Both the position numbers and the translations under genes were made by a program. The notes under the pieces are model-generated. The model was not told where the DNA came from, did no database searches, and worked only from the letters and a program-made list of their open reading frames with translations. DNA of 64,000 nucleotides from Flavobacterium sp. 102 (lineage in GTDB: Bacteria; Bacteroidota; Bacteroidia; Flavobacteriales; Flavobacteriaceae), in contig NZ_RBKX01000001.1 of NCBI RefSeq assembly GCF_003634615.1, positions 62,001 to 126,000 on the forward strand, written 5' to 3'. This document shows positions 8,845 to 16,822 of this stretch, in pieces (within the stretch, counting starts at the first letter, position 1; every line of letters begins with the position of its first letter).

Positions 8845-9447
8845 TTGAAAGACACTTACAATACTATTGCTGCGCCTTCAGCAGAAATTCTCTATAAAGA
8901 AAAAAACAGCAAATTCTTTGGTTATGCTTTTCCTGTTACCAATGAAGAAGAAATCAAAAGGCATTTAGAACAATTGCGAAAACACCACCACGGCGCAGTT
9001 CATTTTTGTTACGCTTACCAACTCGGTACTGAAACACTTACTTTTCGAGCTAATGATAATGGCGAACCTAGTAATTCAGCAGGAATGCCTATTTATGGAC
9101 AAATCCAATCTTTTGGCGTTACCAATATATTAGTGGTCGTCGTTCGTTTTTTTGGCGGCGTCAAATTGGGTGTTGGCGGATTGATTTCTGCTTACAGAAC
9201 GGCTGCGGAAATGTCTTTAGAAGCATCGGAAATTATTGAAAAAACAATCAATATTCATTTTCTAATTTCATTTGATTATAAGAACATGAACAAAGTCATG
9301 CGAGTCATCAAAGAAAAGAACCTCGATATTATATCTCAAAAAATGGATGAAAGTTGTCAAATTGAAATTGCCACTCGAAAAAAAAATGCCGAAAATATAG
9401 TCGACATTTTTAGTAATTTATTTGAAATTGAGATACAAAAAATCTAA
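8845..9447 (+). CDS. YigZ/IMPACT family protein
   Basis: A 200-residue protein of the YigZ/IMPACT (UPF0029) family with two domains. The N-terminal domain shows the signature AGMPIYGQIQSFGVTNILV and VVVVRFFGGVKLGVGGL at about 80-120, and the C-terminal one a ferredoxin-like fold. Family members are linked to translation or stress regulation and may bind RNA, but the biochemical role is not settled. The start must be the TTG at 8845: the usual family N-terminus (KDTYNTIAAPS) begins there and no upstream ATG exists in frame. The 39-bp gap from the HAD gene holds an imperfect 6-7 bp AATTTCA repeat. The 3' end overlaps the convergent thioesterase by 4 bases. Confidence 0.88.
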   Translation: MKDTYNTIAAPSAEILYKEKNSKFFGYAFPVTNEEEIKRHLEQLRKHHHGAVHFCYAYQLGTETLTFRANDNGEPSNSAGMPIYGQIQSFGVTNILVVVVRFFGGVKLGVGGLISAYRTAAEMSLEASEIIEKTINIHFLISFDYKNMNKVMRVIKEKNLDIISQKMDESCQIEIATRKKNAENIVDIFSNLFEIEIQKI

Positions 9448-9842
9448 TCGTTCATGATGTCCAAAATGTATTGCGGTGGCGCAATAGGTTTTCCTAAATT
9501 TATGTCTACAAAAACGAGTATAAAATGCGCAGTTGTTAATAACTCATCCTTTTCGTTGCGAATCTCACAATCAAATTCTATCTTCACTGAGGAATGACTT
9601 TTGAACTTGGTAATCACTGTAAGTAAGTCATCATAACGTGCTGGTTTTTTGTAATTTATAGTCATGGAAACTATCGGCAAAGCTATCCCGCTTTCTTCCA
9701 GTGATTTATACGAAATCCCTTTGTTTCTAAGCCATTCCACGCGTCCCATCTCAAAATAAGGCACATAATTTCCGTGATAAACCACACTCATTTGGTCTGT
9801 TTCTGAGTAACGAACTCTAACTTGAATCTGATGTTCTTTCAT
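9444..9842 (-). CDS. Acyl-CoA thioesterase, YbgC/4HBT hotdog family
   Basis: A 132-residue hotdog-fold thioesterase that hydrolyses acyl-CoA. The family signature is visible at the N-terminus: VRYSETDQMSVVYHGNYVPYFEMGR, where the Asp of ETDQMSVVYHGNY is the catalytic residue of the 4-hydroxybenzoyl-CoA thioesterase type. Length is normal. The substrate is unknown; YbgC relatives act on short acyl-CoA or acyl-ACP and are tied to envelope lipid metabolism. The gene is divergent from dnaA, with 187 bp between their starts, and convergent with the yigZ-like gene (4-bp overlap of stop codons). Confidence 0.9.
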   Translation of the reverse strand: MKEHQIQVRVRYSETDQMSVVYHGNYVPYFEMGRVEWLRNKGISYKSLEESGIALPIVSMTINYKKPARYDDLLTVITKFKSHSSVKIEFDCEIRNEKDELLTTAHFILVFVDINLGKPIAPPQYILDIMND

Positions 9843-9933
9843 CTGTTTTTTTTGCTTTTAATCTATAATCAAACTTCCCTTTACAACAATATTTTTAAAA
9901 AATCAATACCATATAAATTTTTTTTAACGAATT

Positions 9934-9942
9934 TTATTCACA
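9934..9942 (+). promoter_or_regulatory. DnaA box upstream of dnaA
   Basis: TTATTCACA matches the TTWTNCACA DnaA-box consensus, 88 bases before the dnaA ATG. A weaker 7/9 match lies at 9949-9957. A single box fits autoregulation better than an origin. Confidence 0.5.
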
Positions 9943-10029
9943 TATTTGTTATCCCGAAAAACATGATGATTTTCATTGTCATTTTAGTCAAAATAACCTA
10001 ACAATAAATACTATAATTTTTAACCAAAT

Positions 10030-11457
10030 ATGAGCAAAACTGCGCAATCGGTATGGGAAAACTGTCTTGAGTTCATAAAAGACAATATTCAAGAACAAGC
10101 TTTCAAAACTTGGTTTGAACCGATTAAGTCAGTTGAACTTACAGACAACGCTTTGTACATTCAAGTGCCTAGTAAATTTTTCTACGAATGGCTCGAAGAA
10201 CACTACGTTAAATTATTAAAAGTAGCGTTAACCAAAGAACTCGGAAAAAACGCAAAGTTACTCTATAAAATTAAAATGGAAAACACTTATGGCAATAAAC
10301 AACCGTTTACGGAACAATTGCCAAGTGCTCACCGCAGTCCAATAAAATCTCAAGATGTTGACGCTCCGTTTAAAAACCTGAATCCGGAACTTAAGAATCC
10401 TTTTGTTATTCCGGGTATCAGAAACTTAAAAATTGAGTCTCAACTAAATCCAAATTACAGTTTCGACAATTTCCTGGAAGGTGATTCTAACCGTTTAGCG
10501 CGCTCTGCCGGTATGGCTGTAGCCAACAAACCCGGCGGAACTTCTTTCAATCCACTATTGATTTTTGGTGGCGTTGGTTTGGGAAAAACCCATTTAGCGC
10601 ACGCTATTGGTGTTGAAATCAAAGACAAGTATCCTGAAAAAACTGTTTTATATATTTCTGCTGAAGTTTTCACGCAACAATATATTGACTCGGTTAAGAA
10701 AAATAACAGAAACGATTTTATTCATTTCTACCAATTAATAGACGTGTTGATTATTGATGACGTTCAATTCCTATCCGGAAAATCAGGAACGCAGGATGTA
10801 TTCTTCCATATTTTTAATTACTTACACCAAAACGGAAAACAAGTAATCCTTACTTCGGATAAAGCACCGGTTGACATGCAGGACATCGAACAACGCTTGT
10901 TATCCCGTTTCAAATGGGGATTGTCTGCCGAGTTACACCAACCGGATTACGAAACCAGAATTTCTATCCTTAAAAATATTCTTTATCGCGATGGCGTTGA
11001 AATGCCGGAAGAGATTGTAGAATACGTTGCCAGAAACATCAAATCTAATGTCAGAGAGTTAGAAGGCGCTATCATTTCTTTGATTGCCCAATCTTCTTTC
11101 AACAAAAAAGAAGTGACTTTGGATTTGGCGAAAAGTGTGGTAGAAAAATTCGTTAAGAATGTCAAACGCGAAATTTCAATCGACTATATCCAAAAAGTAG
11201 TTTCCGATTATTTTCAATTGGACGTAGACACTTTACAATCAAAAACCAGAAAACGTCACGTGGTTCAAGCCCGACAATTGGCGATGTTCTTCGCTAAGAA
11301 GTTCACCAAATCTTCATTAGCCAATATTGGTTCCCAAATTGGCGACAGAGATCACGCTACTGTTTTGCACGCTTGTAAAACCGTTGACAACTTGGTTTCT
11401 ACTGACAAACAGTTCAAAAAATTTGTAGAAGATATTCACAAAAAATTATCGCTATAA
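10030..11457 (+). CDS. dnaA: Chromosomal replication initiator protein DnaA
   Basis: A 475-residue AAA+ protein that binds DnaA boxes and melts oriC. Domain I (about 1-85, helicase-loading and self-interaction) is followed by a short linker, the ATPase domain with Walker A FGGVGLGKTH (179-188) and Walker B VLIIDDVQ (239-246), the sensor region SRFKWGLSAEL, and domain IV with the DNA-binding signature RDHATVLHAC (about 439-448). The ATG at 10030 gives the normal N-terminus. No dnaN, recF or gyrB follow, as in many Bacteroidota where dnaA is not in the classical cluster. The upstream region carries one DnaA box. Confidence 0.98.
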   Translation: MSKTAQSVWENCLEFIKDNIQEQAFKTWFEPIKSVELTDNALYIQVPSKFFYEWLEEHYVKLLKVALTKELGKNAKLLYKIKMENTYGNKQPFTEQLPSAHRSPIKSQDVDAPFKNLNPELKNPFVIPGIRNLKIESQLNPNYSFDNFLEGDSNRLARSAGMAVANKPGGTSFNPLLIFGGVGLGKTHLAHAIGVEIKDKYPEKTVLYISAEVFTQQYIDSVKKNNRNDFIHFYQLIDVLIIDDVQFLSGKSGTQDVFFHIFNYLHQNGKQVILTSDKAPVDMQDIEQRLLSRFKWGLSAELHQPDYETRISILKNILYRDGVEMPEEIVEYVARNIKSNVRELEGAIISLIAQSSFNKKEVTLDLAKSVVEKFVKNVKREISIDYIQKVVSDYFQLDVDTLQSKTRKRHVVQARQLAMFFAKKFTKSSLANIGSQIGDRDHATVLHACKTVDNLVSTDKQFKKFVEDIHKKLSL

Positions 11458-11469
11458 TTTGCTTTTTGA

Positions 11470-11486
11470 CTAAGTTTGCAACTTAG
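11470..11486. repeat. Short perfect dyad between dnaA and the phosphatase gene
   Basis: CTAAGTT (11470-11476), a TGC spacer and AACTTAG (11480-11486) form a perfect 7-bp inverted repeat 9 bases before the next ATG. There is no T tract, so it is not a classical terminator. Confidence 0.5.
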
Positions 11487-11495
11487 AAAAATGCT

Positions 11496-11963
11496 ATGCC
11501 CGTTAAAATTTTAATGGTTTGTTTAGGAAATATTTGCCGATCTCCTTTGGCAGAAGGCTTACTCGCGGCTAAACTTCCTCAAGATAAATTCATTGTTGAC
11601 TCCGCCGGAACAGGAAATTACCACATTGGCAAACAACCTGACCAACGCTCTATTTTAGTGGCCAAAAAAAATGGCTTGGACATTACCAATCAAAAAGGCA
11701 GACAATTCACTTCACGAGATTTTGACGAATTCGATTATATCTATGTGATGGACAGCTCGAATTATGACAACGTAATTGATTTGGCCAAAACTGAAGCACA
11801 AAAAGCAAAAGTTGACATGCTATTGAATCACTTATTTCCCGGTGAAAATGTTGACGTTCCCGATCCTTATTACGGTTTGCAAAACGGTTTCGATATGGTT
11901 TATGAAATGCTTGATGAAACCTGTACTATTTTAGCTAAAAAACTGATGGAAAAACACTCATGA
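11496..11963 (+). CDS. Low-molecular-weight protein-tyrosine phosphatase
   Basis: A 155-residue cytoplasmic phosphatase. The P-loop CLGNICRS starts at residue 9 (nucleophile Cys9, Arg15), and the general-acid Asp lies in PDPYYG near residue 120, both complete. LMW-PTPs remove phosphate from phosphotyrosine and often regulate exopolysaccharide kinases (Wzc type) or arginine phosphorylation, but no kinase gene is nearby, so the target is open. The start chosen is the ATG at 11496; another ATG at 11491 is out of frame. It overlaps the next gene by 4 bases (ATGA), indicating coupled translation. Confidence 0.93.
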   Translation: MPVKILMVCLGNICRSPLAEGLLAAKLPQDKFIVDSAGTGNYHIGKQPDQRSILVAKKNGLDITNQKGRQFTSRDFDEFDYIYVMDSSNYDNVIDLAKTEAQKAKVDMLLNHLFPGENVDVPDPYYGLQNGFDMVYEMLDETCTILAKKLMEKHS

Positions 11964-12682
11964 GCACACCAAACCTAAAAGGAAAACTCTATTTGATTCC
12001 GACTACTTTGGGCGAAATGAATCCTGATGATGTATTACCGCAATCGGTAAAAAGAGCTGTTGATTTTATCGATCATTATATCGTTGAAAACGAAAAAACG
12101 GCTCGTAAATTCATTAAATCAGTCAATCCGGAAAAAGTTCAGGCAACTTTAAAACTATCAACACTAAACAAACACACCGAAATTTCAGAACACAATGCCA
12201 TGATTGCGCCTTGCTTAAACGGCATCAATATCGGATTAATGAGTGAAGCCGGTTGTCCCGGTGTTGCTGATCCAGGCGCAGTGATTGTGAAGTTAGCCCA
12301 TGAAAAAGGGATTCAGGTGATTCCGTTAGTTGGTCCATCTTCTATCCTATTGGCGATGATGGGTTCGGGCATGAACGGACAGAGTTTTGCTTTTAATGGC
12401 TATTTGCCCATTGACAAAGGCGAAAAGAAATCGGCACTAAAAAACTTTGAAAAGCTATCTAATGATAAAAATCAATCTCAACTCTTTATTGAAACACCTT
12501 ACCGAAACAATAAGTTGTTAGAAGACATTTTGCAAGCTTTACAGCCCAATACGCATCTTTGTATTGCCACAGACCTCACTTTACCTACTGAGTTTATCAA
12601 AACGCTTCGAGTGGCTGATTGGAAAAAAACAAAGTTCGATTTACACAACCGACCTACTATTTTTATTATCCATAAATTTTAA
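11960..12682 (+). CDS. SAM-dependent methyltransferase, tetrapyrrole-methylase (RsmI-like) family
   Basis: A 240-residue protein of the tetrapyrrole methylase fold. It shows the N-terminal LYLIPTTLG strand, the GLMSEAGCPGVADPGA loop (equivalent to SDAGTPGISDPG in RsmI) and the PLVGPSSILLAMMGSGM segment. It lacks the C-terminal extension of true RsmI (about 280 residues), so it is probably the shorter paralogue common in Bacteroidota; rRNA 2'-O-methylation is likely but unproven. It overlaps the phosphatase gene through ATGA and ends 19 bases before a convergent gene. Confidence 0.88.
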   Translation: MSTPNLKGKLYLIPTTLGEMNPDDVLPQSVKRAVDFIDHYIVENEKTARKFIKSVNPEKVQATLKLSTLNKHTEISEHNAMIAPCLNGINIGLMSEAGCPGVADPGAVIVKLAHEKGIQVIPLVGPSSILLAMMGSGMNGQSFAFNGYLPIDKGEKKSALKNFEKLSNDKNQSQLFIETPYRNNKLLEDILQALQPNTHLCIATDLTLPTEFIKTLRVADWKKTKFDLHNRPTIFIIHKF

Positions 12683-12701
12683 GATCAAATACAAATTGTA
12701 A

Positions 12702-13337
12702 TTATTCTACTTTAGGGTTTTTAATAGCTTTGATACCATGCGTTTCGAATCCTCCAAAATCTTTAAGATAAGTCTTTACCGAAGTACCGTATTCATCTTT
12801 ACATTTTTTGGCTCCTCTTGAATTCAGAAAACGTTTTACTGAACCTGCACCGCCTAAATGCGCTGCTGCTAAAATACCTGATTCGGTAATCTTAACACCG
12901 TCAATTACTTCTCCTTCAAAATCCTTAATGTATTTTTTTAACTCGTATTTATTTTTTGAAAGTAAAGCTATAAATGCTCTTTCCTGAAGTTTAGGATTGT
13001 TTAAAAACCCAACACTATCATGAATACCAATTGACTTTAGGGTTTCAACCCCAAATTGATACTTCCCTAAATACCCTAGAGTATTTACTTTTTTGTATTT
13101 ACCTTGTGATTCTTTGTGCGCAATGGCTTCTTTGTAGCCAATAAAATACTTGCCCTTAAATGGGATATCCAGACTGAAGTAGTCTATGGTGTTTTCTGAA
13201 GGAAAAACGTACCGAAGTTTTTCATTTTCATCAACACGAAAACCGAAGTTGATTTGGGAATTGTATGGTTTGAAACCTGAGCTTATGAAAGCTACTACTA
13301 GTAGGATTGATGTGTAAAAAATTCCTTTTTTTATCAT
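12702..13337 (-). CDS. Secreted lysozyme-like/peptidoglycan hydrolase-fold protein
   Basis: A 211-residue protein with an N-terminal signal peptide (about residues 1-22, IFYTSILLVVAFISSGF). The central part reads AIAHKESQGKYKKVNTLGYLGKYQFG, a pattern typical of lysozyme/transglycosylase folds, in which a catalytic Glu (in HKES) is followed by a GYLGKYQFG loop. The following region (ESGILAAAHLGGAGSVKRFL) also resembles phage-like and SLT transglycosylases. It would act on peptidoglycan in the periplasm. I cannot assign a precise subfamily. A single gene with its own leader, convergent with the methyltransferase and upstream of the dapF-mltG run on the same strand (97-bp gap). Confidence 0.65.
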   Translation of the reverse strand: MIKKGIFYTSILLVVAFISSGFKPYNSQINFGFRVDENEKLRYVFPSENTIDYFSLDIPFKGKYFIGYKEAIAHKESQGKYKKVNTLGYLGKYQFGVETLKSIGIHDSVGFLNNPKLQERAFIALLSKNKYELKKYIKDFEGEVIDGVKITESGILAAAHLGGAGSVKRFLNSRGAKKCKDEYGTSVKTYLKDFGGFETHGIKAIKNPKVE

Positions 13338-13434
13338 TAATTGTTATTTCTCAAGCGCTGTCACCGACATGAAATTACCGGGTGCAAATATACAACTAAA
13401 TTTATAAAATTGAATATCAAGTAGTTAAACTGCG

Positions 13435-14346
13435 TTAAAAGTAGATTAAGTGCAACTCAGAACCGCCGCGCCCCTTGATTTCAAACGTTGGAGCCGGAAT
13501 TTTAATGGTATTGAAAATTGTTAAAATTGTCTTAACAAAATGCGATTTTGTTTCAATTTTCGTCAAATCAACGTCGAGACTGAGGTAAAATTGACGGTAT
13601 CTTTTACTTTCCGGAAGAAAAACAGTATTGACCAATTCGTCTTTTCCGGTAATCATTCCTTCAGCTCCATAACCGATGGCAATATTTAGCCATTTCGGAA
13701 TTTTGGAAGTCTTGATAAATGAATGAATATTAGCCGAAAGCCAATAGGTTTGGCCGTTGTAATCCTTTAGAATTTGCTCTTGTAATGAATTGCCTAAAAC
13801 ATTAGGTCTAGCAGAAGCATATGGCGTAGTATGAAAAGAAAACTTGGGAACAATTCGTTGTTCTTTCCAAAGCAATTCTTGAGAAACAAATAAAGCCGTT
13901 CCTGAAACATTGGCGGCCATATCACCTAATGATGCACCCCAATTGGCTGAATAGCCATCAAAAACCTCAACCGTTGTCAGGAAAGCCAAACCAAGTGTAG
14001 AACCATAAATCAATTGACTTCTTCTACTCGAACCAGCCCATTTCAAGGCATTGGCCCCAAAACTTCCTAAATGATAAGCGGAAAAAACATGTCCGGCCTT
14101 GTCCATCTGTAGCCATTCGGCATTGTCATTGATAAAATGAAAATCAGAACGCGGATAATCGGCATACCAAAGTTGGTTCAAACCAATTAAAGCAGTAGCA
14201 CCAATAGCAGCTTCAGAGATGACAAGGGTTTTAAGTCGTTTCTGATTTAAAGTATCCGAAGGTTTTAAAAAATGCTCTATCCCATTTTGTGCCCAAAGAA
14301 AACTCGAGCAGCATAAAAACAGAATTATATAATGCTGCTTTTTCAA
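13435..14346 (-). CDS. DUF2279 (YfiM-type) secreted protein
   Basis: A 303-residue protein with a signal peptide (YIILFLCCSSFLWAQ). The DUF2279/YfiM signature is clear: MDKAGHVFSAYHLG near residue 80 and EVFDGYSANWGASLGDMAAN near residues 125-145. Function is unknown; E. coli YfiM is a predicted outer-membrane lipoprotein, and here the Cys pair in the signal could serve a lipobox, although the cleavage after WAQ fits a Sec signal. The only available start is a TTG at 14346, because an in-frame stop lies two codons upstream. It is the last gene of the dapF - GNAT - mltG - DUF2279 run, 3 bases after mltG, suggesting a wall or envelope role. Confidence 0.8.
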   Translation of the reverse strand: MKKQHYIILFLCCSSFLWAQNGIEHFLKPSDTLNQKRLKTLVISEAAIGATALIGLNQLWYADYPRSDFHFINDNAEWLQMDKAGHVFSAYHLGSFGANALKWAGSSRRSQLIYGSTLGLAFLTTVEVFDGYSANWGASLGDMAANVSGTALFVSQELLWKEQRIVPKFSFHTTPYASARPNVLGNSLQEQILKDYNGQTYWLSANIHSFIKTSKIPKWLNIAIGYGAEGMITGKDELVNTVFLPESKRYRQFYLSLDVDLTKIETKSHFVKTILTIFNTIKIPAPTFEIKGRGGSELHLIYF

Positions 14347-14349
14347 GGA

Positions 14350-15378
14350 TTAACGTTTGGTTCCTTGAGCATTTAGCCAATCTGCATATTTTTTGGCGTT
14401 GACATTATGCTGTTCCATCGTAGCAGCAAATTCGTGATAGCCAAATTTTTCCACACTCGCACAGAAATAAAGATAGTCGTGTTTTTCAGGATTCAAAACG
14501 GCATCAATCGCATCTACATCAGGCATTGCGATTGGTCCCGGTGGCAAACCTAAATTTTGATACGTATTGTATGGTGAAGCTATAAACAAATCTTTGTACA
14601 AAACCCTTTTGATTATTTGGTCAAAATCATTATCTCTTAACTTCAAAGCATAAATGACTGTTGGATCAGCTTGCAATTTCATGCCGTCTCTCAAACGATT
14701 TAAATAAACACCGGCAACTGTTGGTCTTTCACTTTTCTTAACGGTTTCTTTGTGAACGATTGAAGCCAAAGTAATGGCTTGCACAGGCGTTAAATTTAAC
14801 TCAGCCGCTTTGGCAATTCTCTCTTTGGTCCAAAACTTATTGTATTCGTCCAACATTTTATCGCGGAATTTCTCTGCCGATATGTTCCAATAAAACTCAT
14901 ACGTATTAGGCAAAAACATCGAAAACACATTCTCTTTGGTGAACCCATTTTTCTCCAAAAATGCCGGATCACGGAAAGTCGCTAGCAATTTTGTTGTATC
15001 AGGTTCGATTTGAGCACTGATACGTTCACAAAGATTCTCTAATCTTTCTTGGTTATTAAAAGCCAATTTAACCGGAACATTTCTTCGCATCGTGGCAACC
15101 AATTGAAACGCGCTCATTCCTTTCTTTAATAAAAACCTACCGGCTTTTACATTCTCAGGATACGAACGAAGACCAGCTATAAATTCAAAATTGCTCCTAT
15201 TTTTTACATAAGGTGAAATGATTCTTAGCACGTCTTCATATTTGGAATCCGTTGGAATTTCAACATAGATTTCCGCTTTGTCAAAATTGGTATTCGAAGT
15301 GAAGAATTTTATATAAACAACCAATACTACTATTAAACCAACAGCAGCTAAAATTTTAAAGATTTTACTTTTGTTCAA
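14350..15378 (-). CDS. mltG: Endolytic murein transglycosylase
   Basis: A 342-residue inner-membrane enzyme (YceG family) that cuts nascent glycan strands and so sets their length. It has one N-terminal membrane helix (about 8-24), a LysM-like segment, then the YceG domain. The catalytic Glu is E211 in ASIVHKET, and the product-site motifs LQADPTVIYAL (about 235-245) and NTYQNLGLPPGPIAMP are complete. The start is a TTG at 15378; the frame has a stop five codons upstream and no ATG before the membrane helix. It is co-directional with dapF and the GNAT gene, 19 bases after the latter. Confidence 0.95.
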   Translation of the reverse strand: MNKSKIFKILAAVGLIVVLVVYIKFFTSNTNFDKAEIYVEIPTDSKYEDVLRIISPYVKNRSNFEFIAGLRSYPENVKAGRFLLKKGMSAFQLVATMRRNVPVKLAFNNQERLENLCERISAQIEPDTTKLLATFRDPAFLEKNGFTKENVFSMFLPNTYEFYWNISAEKFRDKMLDEYNKFWTKERIAKAAELNLTPVQAITLASIVHKETVKKSERPTVAGVYLNRLRDGMKLQADPTVIYALKLRDNDFDQIIKRVLYKDLFIASPYNTYQNLGLPPGPIAMPDVDAIDAVLNPEKHDYLYFCASVEKFGYHEFAATMEQHNVNAKKYADWLNAQGTKR

Positions 15379-15397
15379 AACCGAGACTATTTAAGAT

Positions 15398-15925
15398 TTA
15401 TTTTTTTATTAACTGAAAAAGAGCTTCGTCTTGAAAGACATTGTTAATGCGAATCCAATCCTTTTTGATGCCTATTTTTTCAAATCCAAATGTAGTAAAA
15501 AGAGCTAAACTGGCTTTATTTTCAACACCAATATTTGCAAACAACTGGTGCAATTGCAACTGTTTAAAAGCATAATCAATAACCAAACCCAACGCTTCTT
15601 TGCCAAAACCACTTTTTCTATCGGCTTCATTTTGGACAATAATCCCAACACCGGCGCGATGATTTCTTGGATCAAAGTCGAATAAATCAATTAATCCAAT
15701 GGCTTCGAAAGTATCTTTTTTGCAAATGGCTAAGCGCAATTGCTTAGCTTCATAAATATCTTGATGGGCATTTTCCAAATATTGTCGAATGAGAAATTTG
15801 CTGTAAGGTGTCTGGGTATTACTGACTTCCCAAATATTTTCGTCGTTTTCTACCACATAGAGAAACTCTAAATCTTCAGGTTCGAGTGCACGAAGGTAAA
15901 TAGTATTTCCTTGTAGCGTTACCAT
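15398..15925 (-). CDS. GNAT family N-acetyltransferase (SpeG/RimJ-like)
   Basis: A 175-residue acetyltransferase of the GNAT_3/RimJ-RimL/SpeG type. It begins with the typical IYLRALEPEDLEFLY, has a motif A region EADRKSGFGKEALGLVIDYAF and ends motif B with NKASLALFTTFGFEKIG. It could acetylate polyamines or a protein N-terminus; the sequence does not decide. The ATG at 15925 overlaps the end of dapF by 7 bases, implying co-translation. It sits between dapF and mltG, an arrangement I recall as common in Flavobacteriaceae, although a direct role in cell-wall synthesis is not shown. Confidence 0.87.
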   Translation of the reverse strand: MVTLQGNTIYLRALEPEDLEFLYVVENDENIWEVSNTQTPYSKFLIRQYLENAHQDIYEAKQLRLAICKKDTFEAIGLIDLFDFDPRNHRAGVGIIVQNEADRKSGFGKEALGLVIDYAFKQLQLHQLFANIGVENKASLALFTTFGFEKIGIKKDWIRINNVFQDEALFQLIKK

Positions 15926-16701
15926 TCTATTTCTCCTTCAAAAACAAAAGTCGCCGGACCTTTTAGAAAAACATTAGTGTATTTATCGCCTTCTTTTACA
16001 AAAGAAACTTCCAGTTTTCCTCCTTCAACATCTAAATAGATATGATGTGATTTGGTTTTTCCTGTTGCGTGCATTGCAATAGCGGCTGCTGTAGCTCCGG
16101 TTCCACAAGACAACGTTTCATCTTCTACACCTCGTTCGTAGGTACGCAACGCAAAATGATTTTCAGAAATTTGACTCACAAAATTCACATTGCTTCCCGG
16201 TTTACCATACAAATCAGAATAACGGATTTGAGCACCAACGCTTTTGACATCATAATTCTTCAAATCATCTACCATCATTACATGGTGTGGCGAACCGGTA
16301 TTGAGGAAAACATAATCGCTTTCTATTTTTACAAAATCAACTTCTTTCATCCCGAGAGAAACAATTCCATTTTCAAAAATGGAAGCATGGTGCGGACCAT
16401 CTGTTGCAATAAAATTAGCATCATTCTGAACAACATTCAAACTTTTGGCGAAAGCCACCAAACATCGTCCACCATTACCACACATCGAGCTCTCATTCCC
16501 ATCAGAATTGTAATATACCATCCGAAAATCGGTTTCGGAGTCATTTTCTAATAAAATTAATCCGTCAGCGCCAATGCCAAAACGTCGGTCACACAGTTTT
16601 TCGATAAGTTGAATATTGGTTTTAGGAAAAATGGCTGCGCGATTGTCAATCATGACAAAGTCATTTCCGGTGCCTTCGTATTTGTTAAAAGTGATTTTCA
16701 T
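15919..16701 (-). CDS. dapF: Diaminopimelate epimerase
   Basis: A 260-residue enzyme that converts LL- to meso-diaminopimelate for lysine and peptidoglycan synthesis. Both catalytic cysteines are present: Cys74 in SSMCGNGGRC and Cys199 in LSCGTGATA. The N-terminal KYEGTGNDFVMID and GADGLILLE motifs are typical. The start ATG at 16701 is preceded by a -7-like box at 16719-16726. It is the first gene of a four-gene minus-strand run ending with mltG and DUF2279, so wall precursor supply and wall remodelling are probably co-expressed. It is divergent from the HtrA gene. Confidence 0.97.
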   Translation of the reverse strand: MKITFNKYEGTGNDFVMIDNRAAIFPKTNIQLIEKLCDRRFGIGADGLILLENDSETDFRMVYYNSDGNESSMCGNGGRCLVAFAKSLNVVQNDANFIATDGPHHASIFENGIVSLGMKEVDFVKIESDYVFLNTGSPHHVMMVDDLKNYDVKSVGAQIRYSDLYGKPGSNVNFVSQISENHFALRTYERGVEDETLSCGTGATAAAIAMHATGKTKSHHIYLDVEGGKLEVSFVKEGDKYTNVFLKGPATFVFEGEIEW

Positions 16702-16718
16702 AGTCGTGATAAGTGTTA

Positions 16719-16726
16719 CAAAGATA
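16719..16726 (-). promoter_or_regulatory. Candidate -7 box for dapF
   Basis: On the minus strand the sequence reads TATCTTTG, a full TAnnTTTG match, 18 bases before the dapF ATG. This would give a very short leader. No clear -33 element. Confidence 0.4.
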
Positions 16727-16822
16727 GCAAAATTTAAGATTGACTTAAAAATTGTTAAACGAGCGTTAAAGGGTGTTTGCAGAAAAAATGAAAGTTTTTA
16801 ATTTTACTATCGAATAATTTAA

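Noticed and set aside
9843-10029. Possible oriC next to dnaA
   Set aside because: Only one good DnaA box and no clustered boxes or clear unwinding repeats; Bacteroidota often have oriC elsewhere.
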